A DNA stretch of 64,000 nucleotides from Litchfieldia alkalitelluris (GTDB taxonomy: Bacteria; Bacillota; Bacilli; Bacillales; Salisediminibacteriaceae), in the NCBI RefSeq assembly GCF_002153425.1, contig NZ_KZ119600.1, forward strand, positions 4,014,095 through 4,078,094, given 5' to 3'. This document shows, one piece after another, positions 1 through 10,500 of this stretch. The position numbers and the translations under genes are program-made. The stretch's first letter is position 1, and every line of letters begins with the position of its first letter. The notes below the pieces were generated by a model. It was not told where the DNA came from. It was given only the letters and a program-made list of their open reading frames with translations, and did no database searches.

Positions 1-1041
1 CACCATTGGACCAAGACGCTCTCCGTCCCACTCATTGCCTGGAATGGGTTCAATATTCAAGACTAATCCGTTCTCCCTCGACTCTAAGACTTGGATTTTA
101 TCTCCGGTAAACTTCAAGGATTTCGATTTATATCCACTCCGAATTTCTGGATCATAGGCACTTCGAATTCGATCTTTTGGTTTTTCTTTTTTTGATAATT
201 CTTGGTACTGGGGTTGTCCCTGTTCGGCCCCTTCGTGCTTATCCTGATCAATTGATTTAGTGTTTTCCTGTAAAATTTGATAGAGAATGGCTTGAAGTTC
301 CAAACAACGAAGTTGTTGTTTTGATTTCTTCCATGTCCAGAATATAGGTTTTACTTTTTCATTTTCTAGCCAATGTAACAGGCTATAGGCTTCCACCACC
401 AGGCGACTAAATAATACCAATCGTCGCTTTTCAGGTATTTGATCCGAGAGTGGCTTCATAAAGCTTTTGAGTGCACAATCCTTTTGAAGATAGGTATACA
501 GCTTTGGATATGTACGTTCGATGTGATGAATAATTTGAAGGATTCCTTGTTGGATTAAGCGATACGACCCTACTTTGGCAATGTTAGCATACGTATGAAA
601 GGAATCAATAAGCCAACGATCATCTTCTTTCCCCCACAGCCCTTTGTCTAAAGCTTGGGAAAGAATGTGGTGGTGACACGCATCAAATAGGGCAGAACCC
701 ATGCGATCTCGATCGAGCCCTAAGGTACTATGGTCGAAACCGTTAAAAGCAACGGGCACTCCCAAAAAACGTTTTATATGTAGATGATAAAGAATGGCCA
801 CTTCCATTTCACGATCAGAGTAATTGTGATAGCGTTGAGCAAAATGAATCTTTAATTTAAGAGAAGGAGCATAAGGACGTTGTCCTTTAGAGGAATACAA
901 GGATGCACAGAGTTCATCTGCAAAGGAAAAGTCAATCACTTGTTCTACTCGGCTCCAGAAAGGATGGGAAGGGACTGAAGAGAAAACTTCATAATCTGCG
1001 AAAGACAACTGACCAAATGTTTTATATTGAATATGAGCCAT
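1..1041 (-). CDS. IS1182-type transposase, 3' part beyond window edge
   Basis: Reading the minus strand from an ATG at 1041 gives an open frame of about 347 codons that leaves the window still open. The N-terminus (MAHIQYKTFGQLSFADYEVF, then a region with APSLKLKIHFAQRYHNYSDREME) is the DUF772-type N-terminal domain of IS1182/IS5-like transposases. The stretch DDRWLIDSFHTYANIA matches the position of the first catalytic Asp of the DDE domain. The rest of the DDE domain and the other IS end lie off the left edge, so whether the element is intact is unknown. No convincing terminal repeat was found to the right of the gene. Family assignment is good; activity is not assessable. Confidence 0.8.
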   Translation of the reverse strand, partial: MAHIQYKTFGQLSFADYEVFSSVPSHPFWSRVEQVIDFSFADELCASLYSSKGQRPYAPSLKLKIHFAQRYHNYSDREMEVAILYHLHIKRFLGVPVAFNGFDHSTLGLDRDRMGSALFDACHHHILSQALDKGLWGKEDDRWLIDSFHTYANIAKVGSYRLIQQGILQIIHHIERTYPKLYTYLQKDCALKSFMKPLSDQIPEKRRLVLFSRLVVEAYSLLHWLENEKVKPIFWTWKKSKQQLRCLELQAILYQILQENTKSIDQDKHEGAEQGQPQYQELSKKEKPKDRIRSAYDPEIRSGYKSKSLKFTGDKIQVLESRENGLVLNIEPIPGNEWDGERLGPMV

Positions 1042-1386
1042 CACGATCACTCCATATATAAGATTTGTCTTAATTTTACCTTAGATATGGAGGAAAGTGA
1101 TGAGTTAATGAAAAAAGTATGTGAAATAGGAGATTATTATGAGTTAATCGACAGTCTCTATTCTCCAAGTAATTAAATAACCTATCCAGTTCTTTGCACC
1201 TAAAATCCATCTTATTCATTTGATAACCTCCATCTGAATGTATGATTTGCGACGACGAATAGTTCATATCAAAATTTTTTAAGGAGGTCCCCTAATATAA
1301 GTGGTATACGGTTATATAAAGCTAAAAATATGAAACATTTGATTTCAATCTCCCTTTTTAAATACTCAAAATAATTATAACAGAAA
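1042..1386. other. Intergenic, IS outer flank
   Basis: AT-rich sequence between the transposase start and the first palindromic repeat. It presumably contains the outer end of the IS, but I could not fix an inverted repeat because the partner end is outside the window. Short frames here have no ribosome site and no recognisable product. Confidence 0.4.
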
Positions 1387-1436
1387 AGAACGGTACTTGC
1401 GTTTTCGTAAACGCAAGTACCGTCCCTCTGTTCACC
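1387..1436. repeat. Palindromic element, short-loop form
   Basis: Arms ACGGTACTTGCGTTT and AAACGCAAGTACCGT around a tiny loop, with the family tail TCTGTTCACC. It differs from the family core (TTCTTGCG) by TACTTGCG, and the opposite arm carries the matching change (CGCAAGTA), so pairing is kept. Confidence 0.85.
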
Positions 1437-1530
1437 TCTTTTTGCACCCTCTGTCGAGTAGCCAGTTTCCAATTGGGGTTTTGGAGGTTGGCTTTGGGAG
1501 AGTGATGTAGTGGAAGTTCCCACCTTCCAG

Positions 1531-1776
1531 CTACGGTTGTAAATATAAGTCTGATTTATTTATAGGAGAAAATCCTTTGATAGATGATCCATCAAACATA
1601 ATCTTCCCCTCCTTAATGTCTTTTAGTTGTTCTGCTGTAACTGTTACACTCTTAATCATGCCTTCAATATCAACAAACTGTAGGTGTATCAACTCTACGC
1701 TTTTAGCCTTTATGACTTCTTCATCTGTCACCATTTTACTTGTGGATTTCACAGGACTTTGGGTTGCAGTTATCAT
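1531..1776 (-). pseudogene. glnA: Glutamine synthetase N-terminal fragment
   Basis: The 81-residue frame matches the beta-grasp N-terminal domain of type I glutamine synthetase: VELIHLQFVDIEGMIKSVTV, then IMFDGSSIKGF and SDLYLQP, as in GlnA where this motif continues into the catalytic domain of a roughly 445-residue enzyme. Here it stops directly after DLYLQP, so all catalytic residues are missing. A better start with a GGAGGTAAC site exists upstream (ATG at 1801) but is out of frame by one base across an A7 run, which suggests a further indel. It is a relic, possibly moved here with the neighbouring IS. Confidence 0.75.
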
Positions 1777-1875
1777 TTTTTTCCATTTCCCCTTCCCACA
1801 TATAAGTTACCTCCATGTTACTGCAGTCGAAAGCACCTGTGGGAAATCATGTGAGAAAATCTGCTACAGAAAATG

Positions 1876-1950
1876 AAGGGACGGTTCTTGCGTTTACAAT
1901 TGTCTGACAATTGTAAACGTAAGAACCGTCCCCTTGTTCACTGGCCCATG
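1876..1950. repeat. Palindromic element, perfect-palindrome form
   Basis: GGGACGGTTCTTGCGTTTAC, a short centre AATTGTCTGACAATT that is itself palindromic, then the reverse complement ending CCGTCCC (core 1878-1932), followed by the tail TTGTTCACTGGCCCATG. It lies just after the stop codon of the DUF523/DUF1722 gene. Confidence 0.9.
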
Positions 1951-1966
1951 CCCACACACGTCACTT

Positions 1967-2938
1967 TCAAGCAAAGTTCCGTCCTTTTCCTGAATCCGTT
2001 ATTTCGATTAGCTCCTCTGGATATGGATTAAAAATCGTCTGCGAAGCAAGATACGCATTGTTAAAACGGATCACCCACGACTGCAAAACACCCATAGGAC
2101 TACTTAACGGAACTGTATGATGGCGGTACTGCTCGATCAATCCTATGAAATACTTTTTTTCACCATCGCTCAAATATGAGGAGAAATACCCCATCACATG
2201 ATAAAGGACGTTAATATATGCCGTAAACGCAGTTGGTTCAGCCAATATATCGTAAAGCTTCTCCCCATACAGAGCAAAAAGCTCTTTGCTTCCTCGCCTC
2301 TCATGATTAGCAACAATTCGGCCCAATTCCTTTAGCTTTAATTGATCATATGCCATGAACAAATATTTATTTTTTGTATGGAACATTAATAGATCATTGT
2401 AGTTGTGTTGCTCTTTAAGATGTCGAAACCGTGCTATTGTAAATAGTTTGGTCAAGAAATGCTCTCTGATGGAAAAATTCTTTAACCGACCTTCGTCTTC
2501 AACAGCAAGATGGGAAAACCTTTCTTTGACTTTATCTCCAAATATGCCACCTTGTTTTCTCACTGTATGAGGTTTATCTACACCTGCCATTAGTTTTGCA
2601 TCATTAATGGCACAGCTCGGAGACCGATTTTTTAAGATAAAGCCGTCTACATTTTGTAATCCAGCCAGAAATACGTCAGAAAAGGCTGCCATTTTATCCG
2701 TTAGATCAGCTCCTGTTTCAGGTTGAATAAGCTTGAACCCCCTCCCTTCCTTAACTAGCCTAATCGGTTTTCGTGGCGTTCCGAGACCTATTTCCACCTC
2801 AGGACAAACAGGAATAAAAGTGACTAACTGGGCAAGCTTCTCAATAAATTTATCAGCAATCACATCTCCATTGAAGCGACAAGCATCGAATCCTAAACAT
2901 TTACTAACAACGACAACAGGTTTTTCCCATTCATTCAT
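1967..2938 (-). CDS. DUF523/DUF1722 (YbgA-type) protein
   Basis: A 323-residue protein with two domains of unknown function in the usual order. DUF523 (about residues 5-150) has SKCLGFDACRFNG and a Cys-containing CPEVEIGLGTPRKPIRL segment. DUF1722 (about 190-305) has the helical region around FLMAYDQLKLKELGRIVAN. Length is normal for the fused family. The family is often linked to DNA photolyase or thiouridine/Fe-S chemistry by gene neighbourhood in other bacteria, but nothing nearby supports a specific role here. Start ATG at 2938 follows AGAGGTG in the minus strand. Domain identity is secure, function is not. Confidence 0.85.
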   Translation of the reverse strand: MNEWEKPVVVVSKCLGFDACRFNGDVIADKFIEKLAQLVTFIPVCPEVEIGLGTPRKPIRLVKEGRGFKLIQPETGADLTDKMAAFSDVFLAGLQNVDGFILKNRSPSCAINDAKLMAGVDKPHTVRKQGGIFGDKVKERFSHLAVEDEGRLKNFSIREHFLTKLFTIARFRHLKEQHNYNDLLMFHTKNKYLFMAYDQLKLKELGRIVANHERRGSKELFALYGEKLYDILAEPTAFTAYINVLYHVMGYFSSYLSDGEKKYFIGLIEQYRHHTVPLSSPMGVLQSWVIRFNNAYLASQTIFNPYPEELIEITDSGKGRNFA

Positions 2939-3022
2939 GACAGCACCTCTTCTGTAGCTTTTACCTTTGCCAATATTAAAACAATTGAACGTTTATATTA
3001 TTGCGTTTAACTTCATTTTTTA

Positions 3023-4122
3023 TCAAAAACCTGCACGTCGTCTCCCTGCTGTTGCAGGAAACAAGCTCGCGCTGCTTCTCCTCCTTAACTCCCGATTGCC
3101 CTCATGATAATGCCCTTCCTTTCGATGTTTTGCCATAATCAAATTGGACGTGATCCTTGCTGATTCAAATATAGTAGGTAATCCGCTGCCTGGATGTGTC
3201 CCTCCACCTACTAGAAATAGACCGTTTATTTCCTTCCACTGATTATGTGGCCTTAAATACATCATTTGTTTTAAGTTATGGGCTAGATTGAAAGTAGCAC
3301 CTTTATAAATGGATTTATTCGCTTCCCAGTCATGAGGCGTTACCACTTTTTCCACTTCAACGGATTTCCGTAAATCAGTGACTCCAGTTTTCTTCTCTAA
3401 CTGCGACCAAACTAAATCGCGAAAACTATCTTTTTCCTTCTCCCAATCAATCTCACTACCATTATTAGGAACTGGTGCAAGGATATAAAGGGGACTTTTC
3501 CCTTGTGGTGCCAATGTGGGGTCCGAAACAGCGCATTCTGAACATAAATAGAAGGGTCATCTGACAGTGTCTTCGTTTCGGTAATCTCCGCCACATTTCT
3601 TTTATAGTTTCAGCAAACAAAATCGTATGGTGACCCATCGGCACTTCCTTGTCTACCCCTGCATAAATCATAAAGGTAGAACAAGAGTAATCTTTTTCCT
3701 CCAGTTTCACATTCGTATATTTTTTCCTATGCTTCTCGCCCACAAGTCTAGAGATACCATAAGCAAAGTCTGCATTCATAACCACTTCGTCTGCCATCAC
3801 CTTATCGCCACTTTCCAACTCCACTCCACGAACCTCTTTCCCTTCAAGGATTAACTTACTAATAACCCCCGTATTAAGATGAATTTCTCCACCGTTATCA
3901 ATGACTGCTTTCCCTAACGCTTCTGTAAGCTTATTCAAGCCACCTATTGGGTGAAAAATTCCATACTCATATTCCATAAAGGATAGAATGCTAAAAGCAC
4001 CTGGACATTTCCAAGGAGACATCCCTAAATACTTTGATTGAAACGTAAAGGACAGGAGAAGTCGATCGTCGTGAAAGTAGTTAGACAAGACATCGTACAA
4101 GGTTTTTCCTATATCTAAAACA
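3023..4122 (-). pseudogene. crtN: Carotenoid desaturase (CrtI/CrtN type) remnant
   Basis: Three overlapping minus-strand frames together rebuild the C-terminal two thirds of a phytoene/diapophytoene desaturase: the substrate region YGIFHPIGGLNKLTEALG, then LSDDPSIYVQNA, then LAPQGKSPLYILAPVPNN, and the FAD-binding C-terminal motif FLVGGGTHPGSGLPTIFESA. The frame changes twice, near 3590 (after FAETIK) and near 3520 (after YVQNA). The N-terminal Rossmann GxGxxG part is missing: homology stops at about 4120, exactly where a palindromic repeat begins. Two frameshifts plus truncation make this a dead gene. Partner carotenoid genes are not present in the window. Confidence 0.85.
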
Positions 4123-4198
4123 AAGGGACGGTTCTCGCGTTTACAATTATCAGACAATTGTAAACGCGAGAACCGTCCCCATGTTCACTGGCCGATGT
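4121..4198. repeat. Palindromic element, perfect form with compensated arms
   Basis: Core 4125-4179. Both arms carry the same paired change (TTCTCGCG on the left and CGCGAGAA on the right) compared with the family TTCTTGCG/CGCAAGAA. The tail contains GTTCACTGGCCGATGTTCAC. It caps the truncated desaturase on one side and touches the lipoprotein stop codon on the other. Confidence 0.9.
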
Positions 4199-4417
4199 TC
4201 ACTGTCTTAAATCAAGTTCTTTATTTAAGCGATCGTTCTCTATTTTAAGCTTTCCATTTTCCACCTTCAGTTCCCTAATCACCGCTTCTAACTGATCTAT
4301 TTCCTTTAATAGTGTCGCAGCTCCTTGTTCACTCTCACCACTCTCATTTTCATTGCTGCATGCTCCTAAAAAGACTAGAGCAAAGATTATAATTATTATA
4401 ATAATTCCTCGTTTCAT
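4199..4417 (-). CDS. Small coiled-coil lipoprotein
   Basis: A 72-residue protein with an unusual hydrophobic run of isoleucines (MKRGIIIIIIIFALVFLGAC) ending in a lipobox LGAC, so it should be lipidated at Cys20. A short acidic linker (SNENESGESEQG) follows, then a heptad-rich coiled coil (about 36-70, LEAVIRELKVENGKLKIEN). The stop codon TGA lies in the GTGAAC end of the adjacent palindromic repeat, so the original C-terminus may have been longer. ATG at 4417 is preceded by a good GGAGG site. No family was recognised. Confidence 0.65.
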   Translation of the reverse strand: MKRGIIIIIIIFALVFLGACSNENESGESEQGAATLLKEIDQLEAVIRELKVENGKLKIENDRLNKELDLRQ

Positions 4418-4475
4418 TTTTAACCTCCAACGATACTTTTCCTATTTAACTATTGATATATAAGCAACTTTACTG

Positions 4476-4514
4476 AAAAAGGGACTCTCCCCAATTATAG
4501 TTTCGGAGAGAGTC
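4476..4514 (-). terminator. Rho-independent terminator of the giant LPxTG gene
   Basis: In the minus strand GACTCTCTCC and GGGGAGAGTC pair around a short AT loop and are followed by CCTTTTTC. It sits about 60 bases after the stop codon of the giant surface-protein gene. Confidence 0.75.
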
Positions 4515-4574
4515 TATTAATTAATTTAGAAAAAAATCTATTGACTTAAAGAAGCTTAGTCTATACTTATAAAC

Positions 4575-7500
4575 TTATGAAATGACAACACGTCGTCTTG
4601 TTGCATAAATTACTATACCTACAGCTAATAAGAATATACCTATTAATAAAATATTGTAGTTATATGTTGCTGTATCTGGTAGCTTTTCTTCTGTGTTTTT
4701 AGAACTTTTATCCTCAGAAACCTTAGTCCCTTCAACCTCTTTTTGTTGCTCTGGTTCTTGAACTGAATCTTCTTCTCCCGGCTCTTGACCTGGATCTTCT
4801 TCTCCTGGTTCTTGACCCGGATCTTCTTCTCCTGGTTCTTGACCCGGATCTTCTTCTCCCGGTTCTTGACCTGGATCTTCTTCTCGCGGTTCTTGACCTG
4901 GATCTTCTTCTCGCGGTTCTTGACCTGGATCTTCTTCTCGCGGTTCTTGACCTGGATCTTCTTCTCGCGGTTCTTGACCTGGATCTTCTTCTCGCGGTTC
5001 TTGACCTGGATCTTCTTCTCGCGGTTCTTGACCTGGATCTTCTTCTCGCGGTTCTTGACCTGGATCTTCTTCTCGCGGTTCTTGACCTGGATCTTCTTCT
5101 CGCGGTTCTTGACCTGGATCTTCTTCTCGCGGTTCTTGACCTGGATCTTCTTCTCGCGGTTCTTGACCTGGATCTTCTTCTCGCGGTTCTTGACCTGGAT
5201 CTTCTTCTCGCGGTTCTTGACCTGGATCTTCTTCTCGCGGTTCTTGACCTGGATCTTCTTCTCGCGGTTCTTGACCTGGATCTTCTTCTCGCGGTTCTTG
5301 ACCTGGATCTTCTTCTCGCGGTTCTTGACCTGGATCTTCTTCTCGCGGTTCTTGACCTGGATCTTCTTCTCGCGGTTCTTGACCTGGATCTTCTTCTCGC
5401 GGTTCTTGACCTGGATCTTCTTCTCGCGGTTCTTGACCTGGATCTTCTTCTCGCGGTTCTTGACCTGGATCTTCTTCTCGCGGTTCTTGACCTGGATCTT
5501 CTTCTCGCGGTTCTTGACCTGGATCTTCTTCTCGCGGTTCTTGACCTGGATCTTCTTCTCGCGGTTCTTGACCTGGATCTTCTTCTCGCGGTTCTTGACC
5601 TGGATCTTCTTCTCGCGGTTCTTGACCTGGATCTTCTTCTCGCGGTTCTTGACCTGGATCTTCTTCTCGCGGTTCTTGACCTGGATCTTCTTCTCGCGGT
5701 TCTTGACCTGGATCTTCTTCTCCCGGTTCTTGACCTGGATCTTCTTCTCCCGGTTCTTGACCTGGATCTTCTTCTCCTTCTCCTGGCTCTGGTTCTTCAT
5801 CTCCTGGTAATGGAGCTTCAAAATGAGACTGGAATAGCAATGTAACTTCATCGTTCAAGCTTTTTCCGTCATAATCTCTTAATGTTTCTTCAATAACAAA
5901 TGTATAATCTACATCCGATTCTAGAGTTATACTCGGTTTCCAAATCACATACTGCGAAAGACTTACAGTTGTGTCTGGTTCGTAATACCCTGGTTCACCA
6001 CGGACTTGACGGTAACCTTCGTATCCTTCAAATATGAAGCTGCCATCCACGACTTCTCCTGATTCATTTTGCACATACATACCTTTATTCATATAACTCT
6101 CGTTCATTAAACGATCAAATTCTACAATAATATATTCATAATTTTCTTCCGTATTTAGTTTATGCTTCACACCTACCACCTCTGGATTGGAGGTTCGAAC
6201 TAAAGGAATATTTAACTCAGTTTCTTCAGGTGGTGTTACGACAATTCTACTTACGTATTCACCGTAGCCCTCTTTATTAAAGATAACACGCCATGAACCT
6301 TGTGTTACATCCCAACCATAACGACCATCTACGTCCGTAATCTGAGGATTCACTTGTCCAAAGAATTCGGCATTCCAAGGAATCCAGCGTCCATCAACAT
6401 CTTCTTCAACAATTGCCTGTACACCTGATAAGCGATTGTCCATACTACCTTCAAATACATATCCTGAAGGATCGATAAGGACGATTACTTCCATTAAAGG
6501 TAATTTAATTTCACGTTCCCCTATAAAATAGCTCATTTCAAACATCTGCTCACCGTATGAGCTCCAGCCTGGAGGGAACTGACCTACAAAACGATTGCCA
6601 TACTTTTCTAAATCATATGTTTCACCGATAAAGTGCATTTCAACTTTATCCACTTCATCACCAAAGGTTACTTCTACATCAATCGGTGTAAATTCTACAA
6701 TGGCAAATGTAGCAACACCTGTATTTGGATTTAAGGTTACAGCGTCATTCCAGCCTGCATGGATTTCCACGTTATCAATAGAAGGAATAGTAGGCTCATA
6801 GCTTACATTTACTACTTTAGAAGAATGAGTGACAGCTTCCCCTCCTTCACTATCTATAACTCTGGCTCTCAATGAATGTTCACTTTCAATCCCCTCACGT
6901 ACAGGTAATTCAACATCCATATACCACCAGCGCGATTGGCCTAAAGTTGTTGTACCAATGAGTGTCGTTCCATCAAATACTTCTATTGTCGCCCCTGGTT
7001 TTGCACGTCCATATAACTTCAAGTCTTTACTTGCAGTCACTTCAGGTGCATTTAAGGTAACTGATAAAACATTTGTAGTAGCAGATAAAGTAACAGTTTC
7101 ATCTTTAGATACTAAGCGGGATAGTACTGTAAATGATGCTAAGTCTGATACATTACTGTCTAATCTTGCTTGGAATCGTATCACACCAGTTTCGTCTGGA
7201 TCAAGGTCACCTAACTGAATTTTTCCATTAACAAAGACTGCATCTCTTCCATTTAATGTTAATGATTCCTCTACAACTGCTAGTTCTTCTGGTAAAACTA
7301 GTTCAGCGTAAGCATCATCTAATGTACCCGAACCGTTATTTTTATAGTCCAAACGATAGTTAACACTGTTCCCTGGTGTTACTACTTGTATATTAGAAGA
7401 CAGCCTTGTCCCATCTCCACTAAAGCTTCCAGTCTGATGTACAAGTGTATACGTGTAATTTGAATCATGTACAGTAACATCTTCAATCTCAATATTCGGG

Positions 7501-10500
7501 TAGTTAAAGCTCTCTGTTGTTAAACGATACGTTTCATCTCGAATCGCAGAGAAGCGGAAATTACCGTTATTATCTGTACGTGTTCCGTAGCTGCTCCAAC
7601 GTTGCCCTTCCTCATACAAGTATACAAACACGTTTGATGCACCGTTACCGTATTCGTCCAACAGGCGCCCTTCAATAAACTTCTCCTGAATTAGTTCGAT
7701 TGGCTCTTCAATCACTGTCAAACCATTTTGGTTTAAGTCATCTCTTGAAACTGAATAATACTGTGTTTCATAACCCTGTAAATACACTTCAATCGAATAA
7801 TCTTTATCATTCGATAGACCATCAACGATAAATTCTCCACCATTCCCAGTCGTTGTGTACGCCCAAAAGCTATGATCATTACTAGTGACATAAACATTCG
7901 CATTAATGACAGCATTCCTTAATTCATTCAAAACAGTTCCTTGAACAGATAACCCCGCTTTTAGCGATATCTTGAACGTCCCATCTTTTTCAAGGAATAC
8001 ACTATTGCTTGAGAAGGATTCATATCCATCCGCTCGAACATTGACTGTATATTGCCCTTCAATCCAATCGTCTAATTCGATTACGCCGTCTTTATACTCT
8101 TCATCAAAACGTTCATATCGACCATACTCATTTTTGGTATCATTAGCGATTGCTCGATTAAAGATATTCACATACGATAAGGATTCTATTGGATTCCCAT
8201 TCTTATCCTCAACAGTAATTTTTGTTGCACCCACACGATACTCTTCCATTTCAACTTCAAGTTCAAAGAGGTTGGTATCTTTTCCAACAGTAACATTAAA
8301 GAAAGAATCTTCATATCTTCCTTCTCCAAAAACAATTATTTCGTATTCACCAACAGGAAGATTGATTTCTGTCGAAGAATTGTTCCATGTTCTGTATTGA
8401 CCTTGGTTATTGATATATCCGTATTGGAAAATGTCCCAATTGCGGGATTTTTCATCTATTCCTTCAATCAATACTTCTAGTGGACGATTAATAATTTGTC
8501 CATCACTACCTGTAAATTGGAATGTTACCTGTTCGTAGTCTTCTTGCGGTCGCAATGTTCGAATATAGGTAAAGTAAAAATCACTTCGCCTCTCCTCTTC
8601 TTCAAAAACTACTTCTACAACTACTTCATACCAACTGTTAGAAGCTAAGTCATCAAGTTTATACTCAGTAGCATCATTAGACAGTTCTGCAACGAGCTCA
8701 TAATCTGAATAGACATTAATATTTTTTACAAGGTCTAAATTCCCATCAGTCTCCCAACGAATAAGTGCATGACTATCACTTATGTCATGTTGAAGGTAGT
8801 AAAGAGAAACTCTCTCTTCTACAAAAACATCGTAATATATATCAATGTCAGTGCCTTGGTTATGCAAGTTTCTAAGAATTGCAAGAGTCGATTCATCCTC
8901 GTAATCTAAATTAGTTCCATGTAAATATAGATCCGACAGCTGATCATACTCAGCAATTGCATCGATACTAGTTATTGGATTGTGTGATAACCATAAAACT
9001 TCTACATTTGGTAGTTCACTTAATATATCTATATTAGATATATAGTTACTATCGAGATCTAAATAGTTTAAGTTTATTAAATTTTTTAATGCACTAATAT
9101 CTTGAATATTATTTCCATAAAGGTTCAAATCATTTAAATTTGTCAAATCTTTGATTGGAGATAGTTCCGTTATATTATTCCAACCAGCAAATAACGAGCG
9201 CAAATTAATCGCGTGCTCTAGGCCATTTAAGTTTTCAATTTCATATCCAGTTAGGTGCAAATACTCAACTTTTTGCAAATCACCAACCATAAGTGGGCGT
9301 TCCTTTATCCACAGATACTCCTTTATTGCTGCTTCTAAATTAGCATCTGGGAAATCAATAGATACCGCTGCCCCTTCTTCATATGTCCAAACGTCGGCAT
9401 GTCCATAATATAGTGTTTTTGAACGAGAATCATAAGCCTCTACGTATACATCATAATATGTTCCTGGATTTAAGTCTGAGAAAGTATAACTAGTGTCCGT
9501 CGTCGTATCTAGCAATTCACCATTTAAGCGAATTTCAAATGGAAGTTCACTAGGAACTATATTATCCCAGATTAGAGTGAACGATGTTTCGTTAATGTCC
9601 GTATTATAAACATCAAAATACGCATATTCATCAACAAAGCGTTCTATAAAAACTTCGACTCCATTCTGCTTTAATTCCTCTAAAACTCTGGCGACTTGCG
9701 CATCTCCTCTTGTATCAAGTCCTGGTTCCCCCAAACTGACATAATAGAGATTACTTAGTGATAGTAGGACTTCGATTTCAGTGATTTCGTTGTTATACAA
9801 ATATAAATAACTAATGCTAGGATGGTTTTCAATGAGCATAAGATCTTCATTTGTCAATCCACTATTACTAATTTCTAAATCATAAAGGGAGGTTAAATCT
9901 TCTAGAAAACTCCAATCATCAATATTTGCATTACCAATGTATAGTCCTTCTAGATTCTTAAATAATCTTAAATCATGTAAGGAATGAGGTTGTCTATCCT
10001 CAGAAATATTCAACCACCAGACACGCTCAAGATCACTCTCATATAGTTCGCGATGAGTGATGTTTACTCTATCTTTTATATAATCATTAAAGTTATCATT
10101 ATTAAAATCTACTACATCACCTGTTGGTTCAGGCCTTGTTCTAAACCAGTCATAAGTTTCCGCTACTATTGAGTTTGTTTCAACATCTATTAATTGAATT
10201 TCTACCTCATATTCTGTGTTCGGAGTCAATCCTGTAAAATAATAGTAATCGTCATCTACGTTAGTAGGGTTAATTATTTCTCCATTAAAAACAAAGGAAA
10301 GACCATTAAATGAAGTTGATTCATCAATGTAAACCTCTAATTCTACAGTACTTTCAGACGCATTAAATAAGTATGCGTAAACTAAGTCAGTCGTATAAAT
10401 GGTTCTAATATATCCATCGACTAAATTACCTTGGTTATCCTTAAATAGTACAGACACAAAATAAGCTGTATTTGGTGTTAAATTTTCAATTTGATATCTT

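Noticed and set aside
1269-1523. Minus-strand 84-codon frame containing a palindrome arm
   Set aside because: It reads straight through a palindromic repeat and shows no conserved protein pattern.
4760-5790. 27-base array as a CRISPR
   Set aside because: Units abut with no spacers and encode a protein stalk in frame.
4643-5851. Two other long open frames (minus 402 codons, plus 341 codons) over the 27-base array
   Set aside because: They are by-products of a stop-free 27-base period in the giant gene; no start site, no domain and pure repeat composition.
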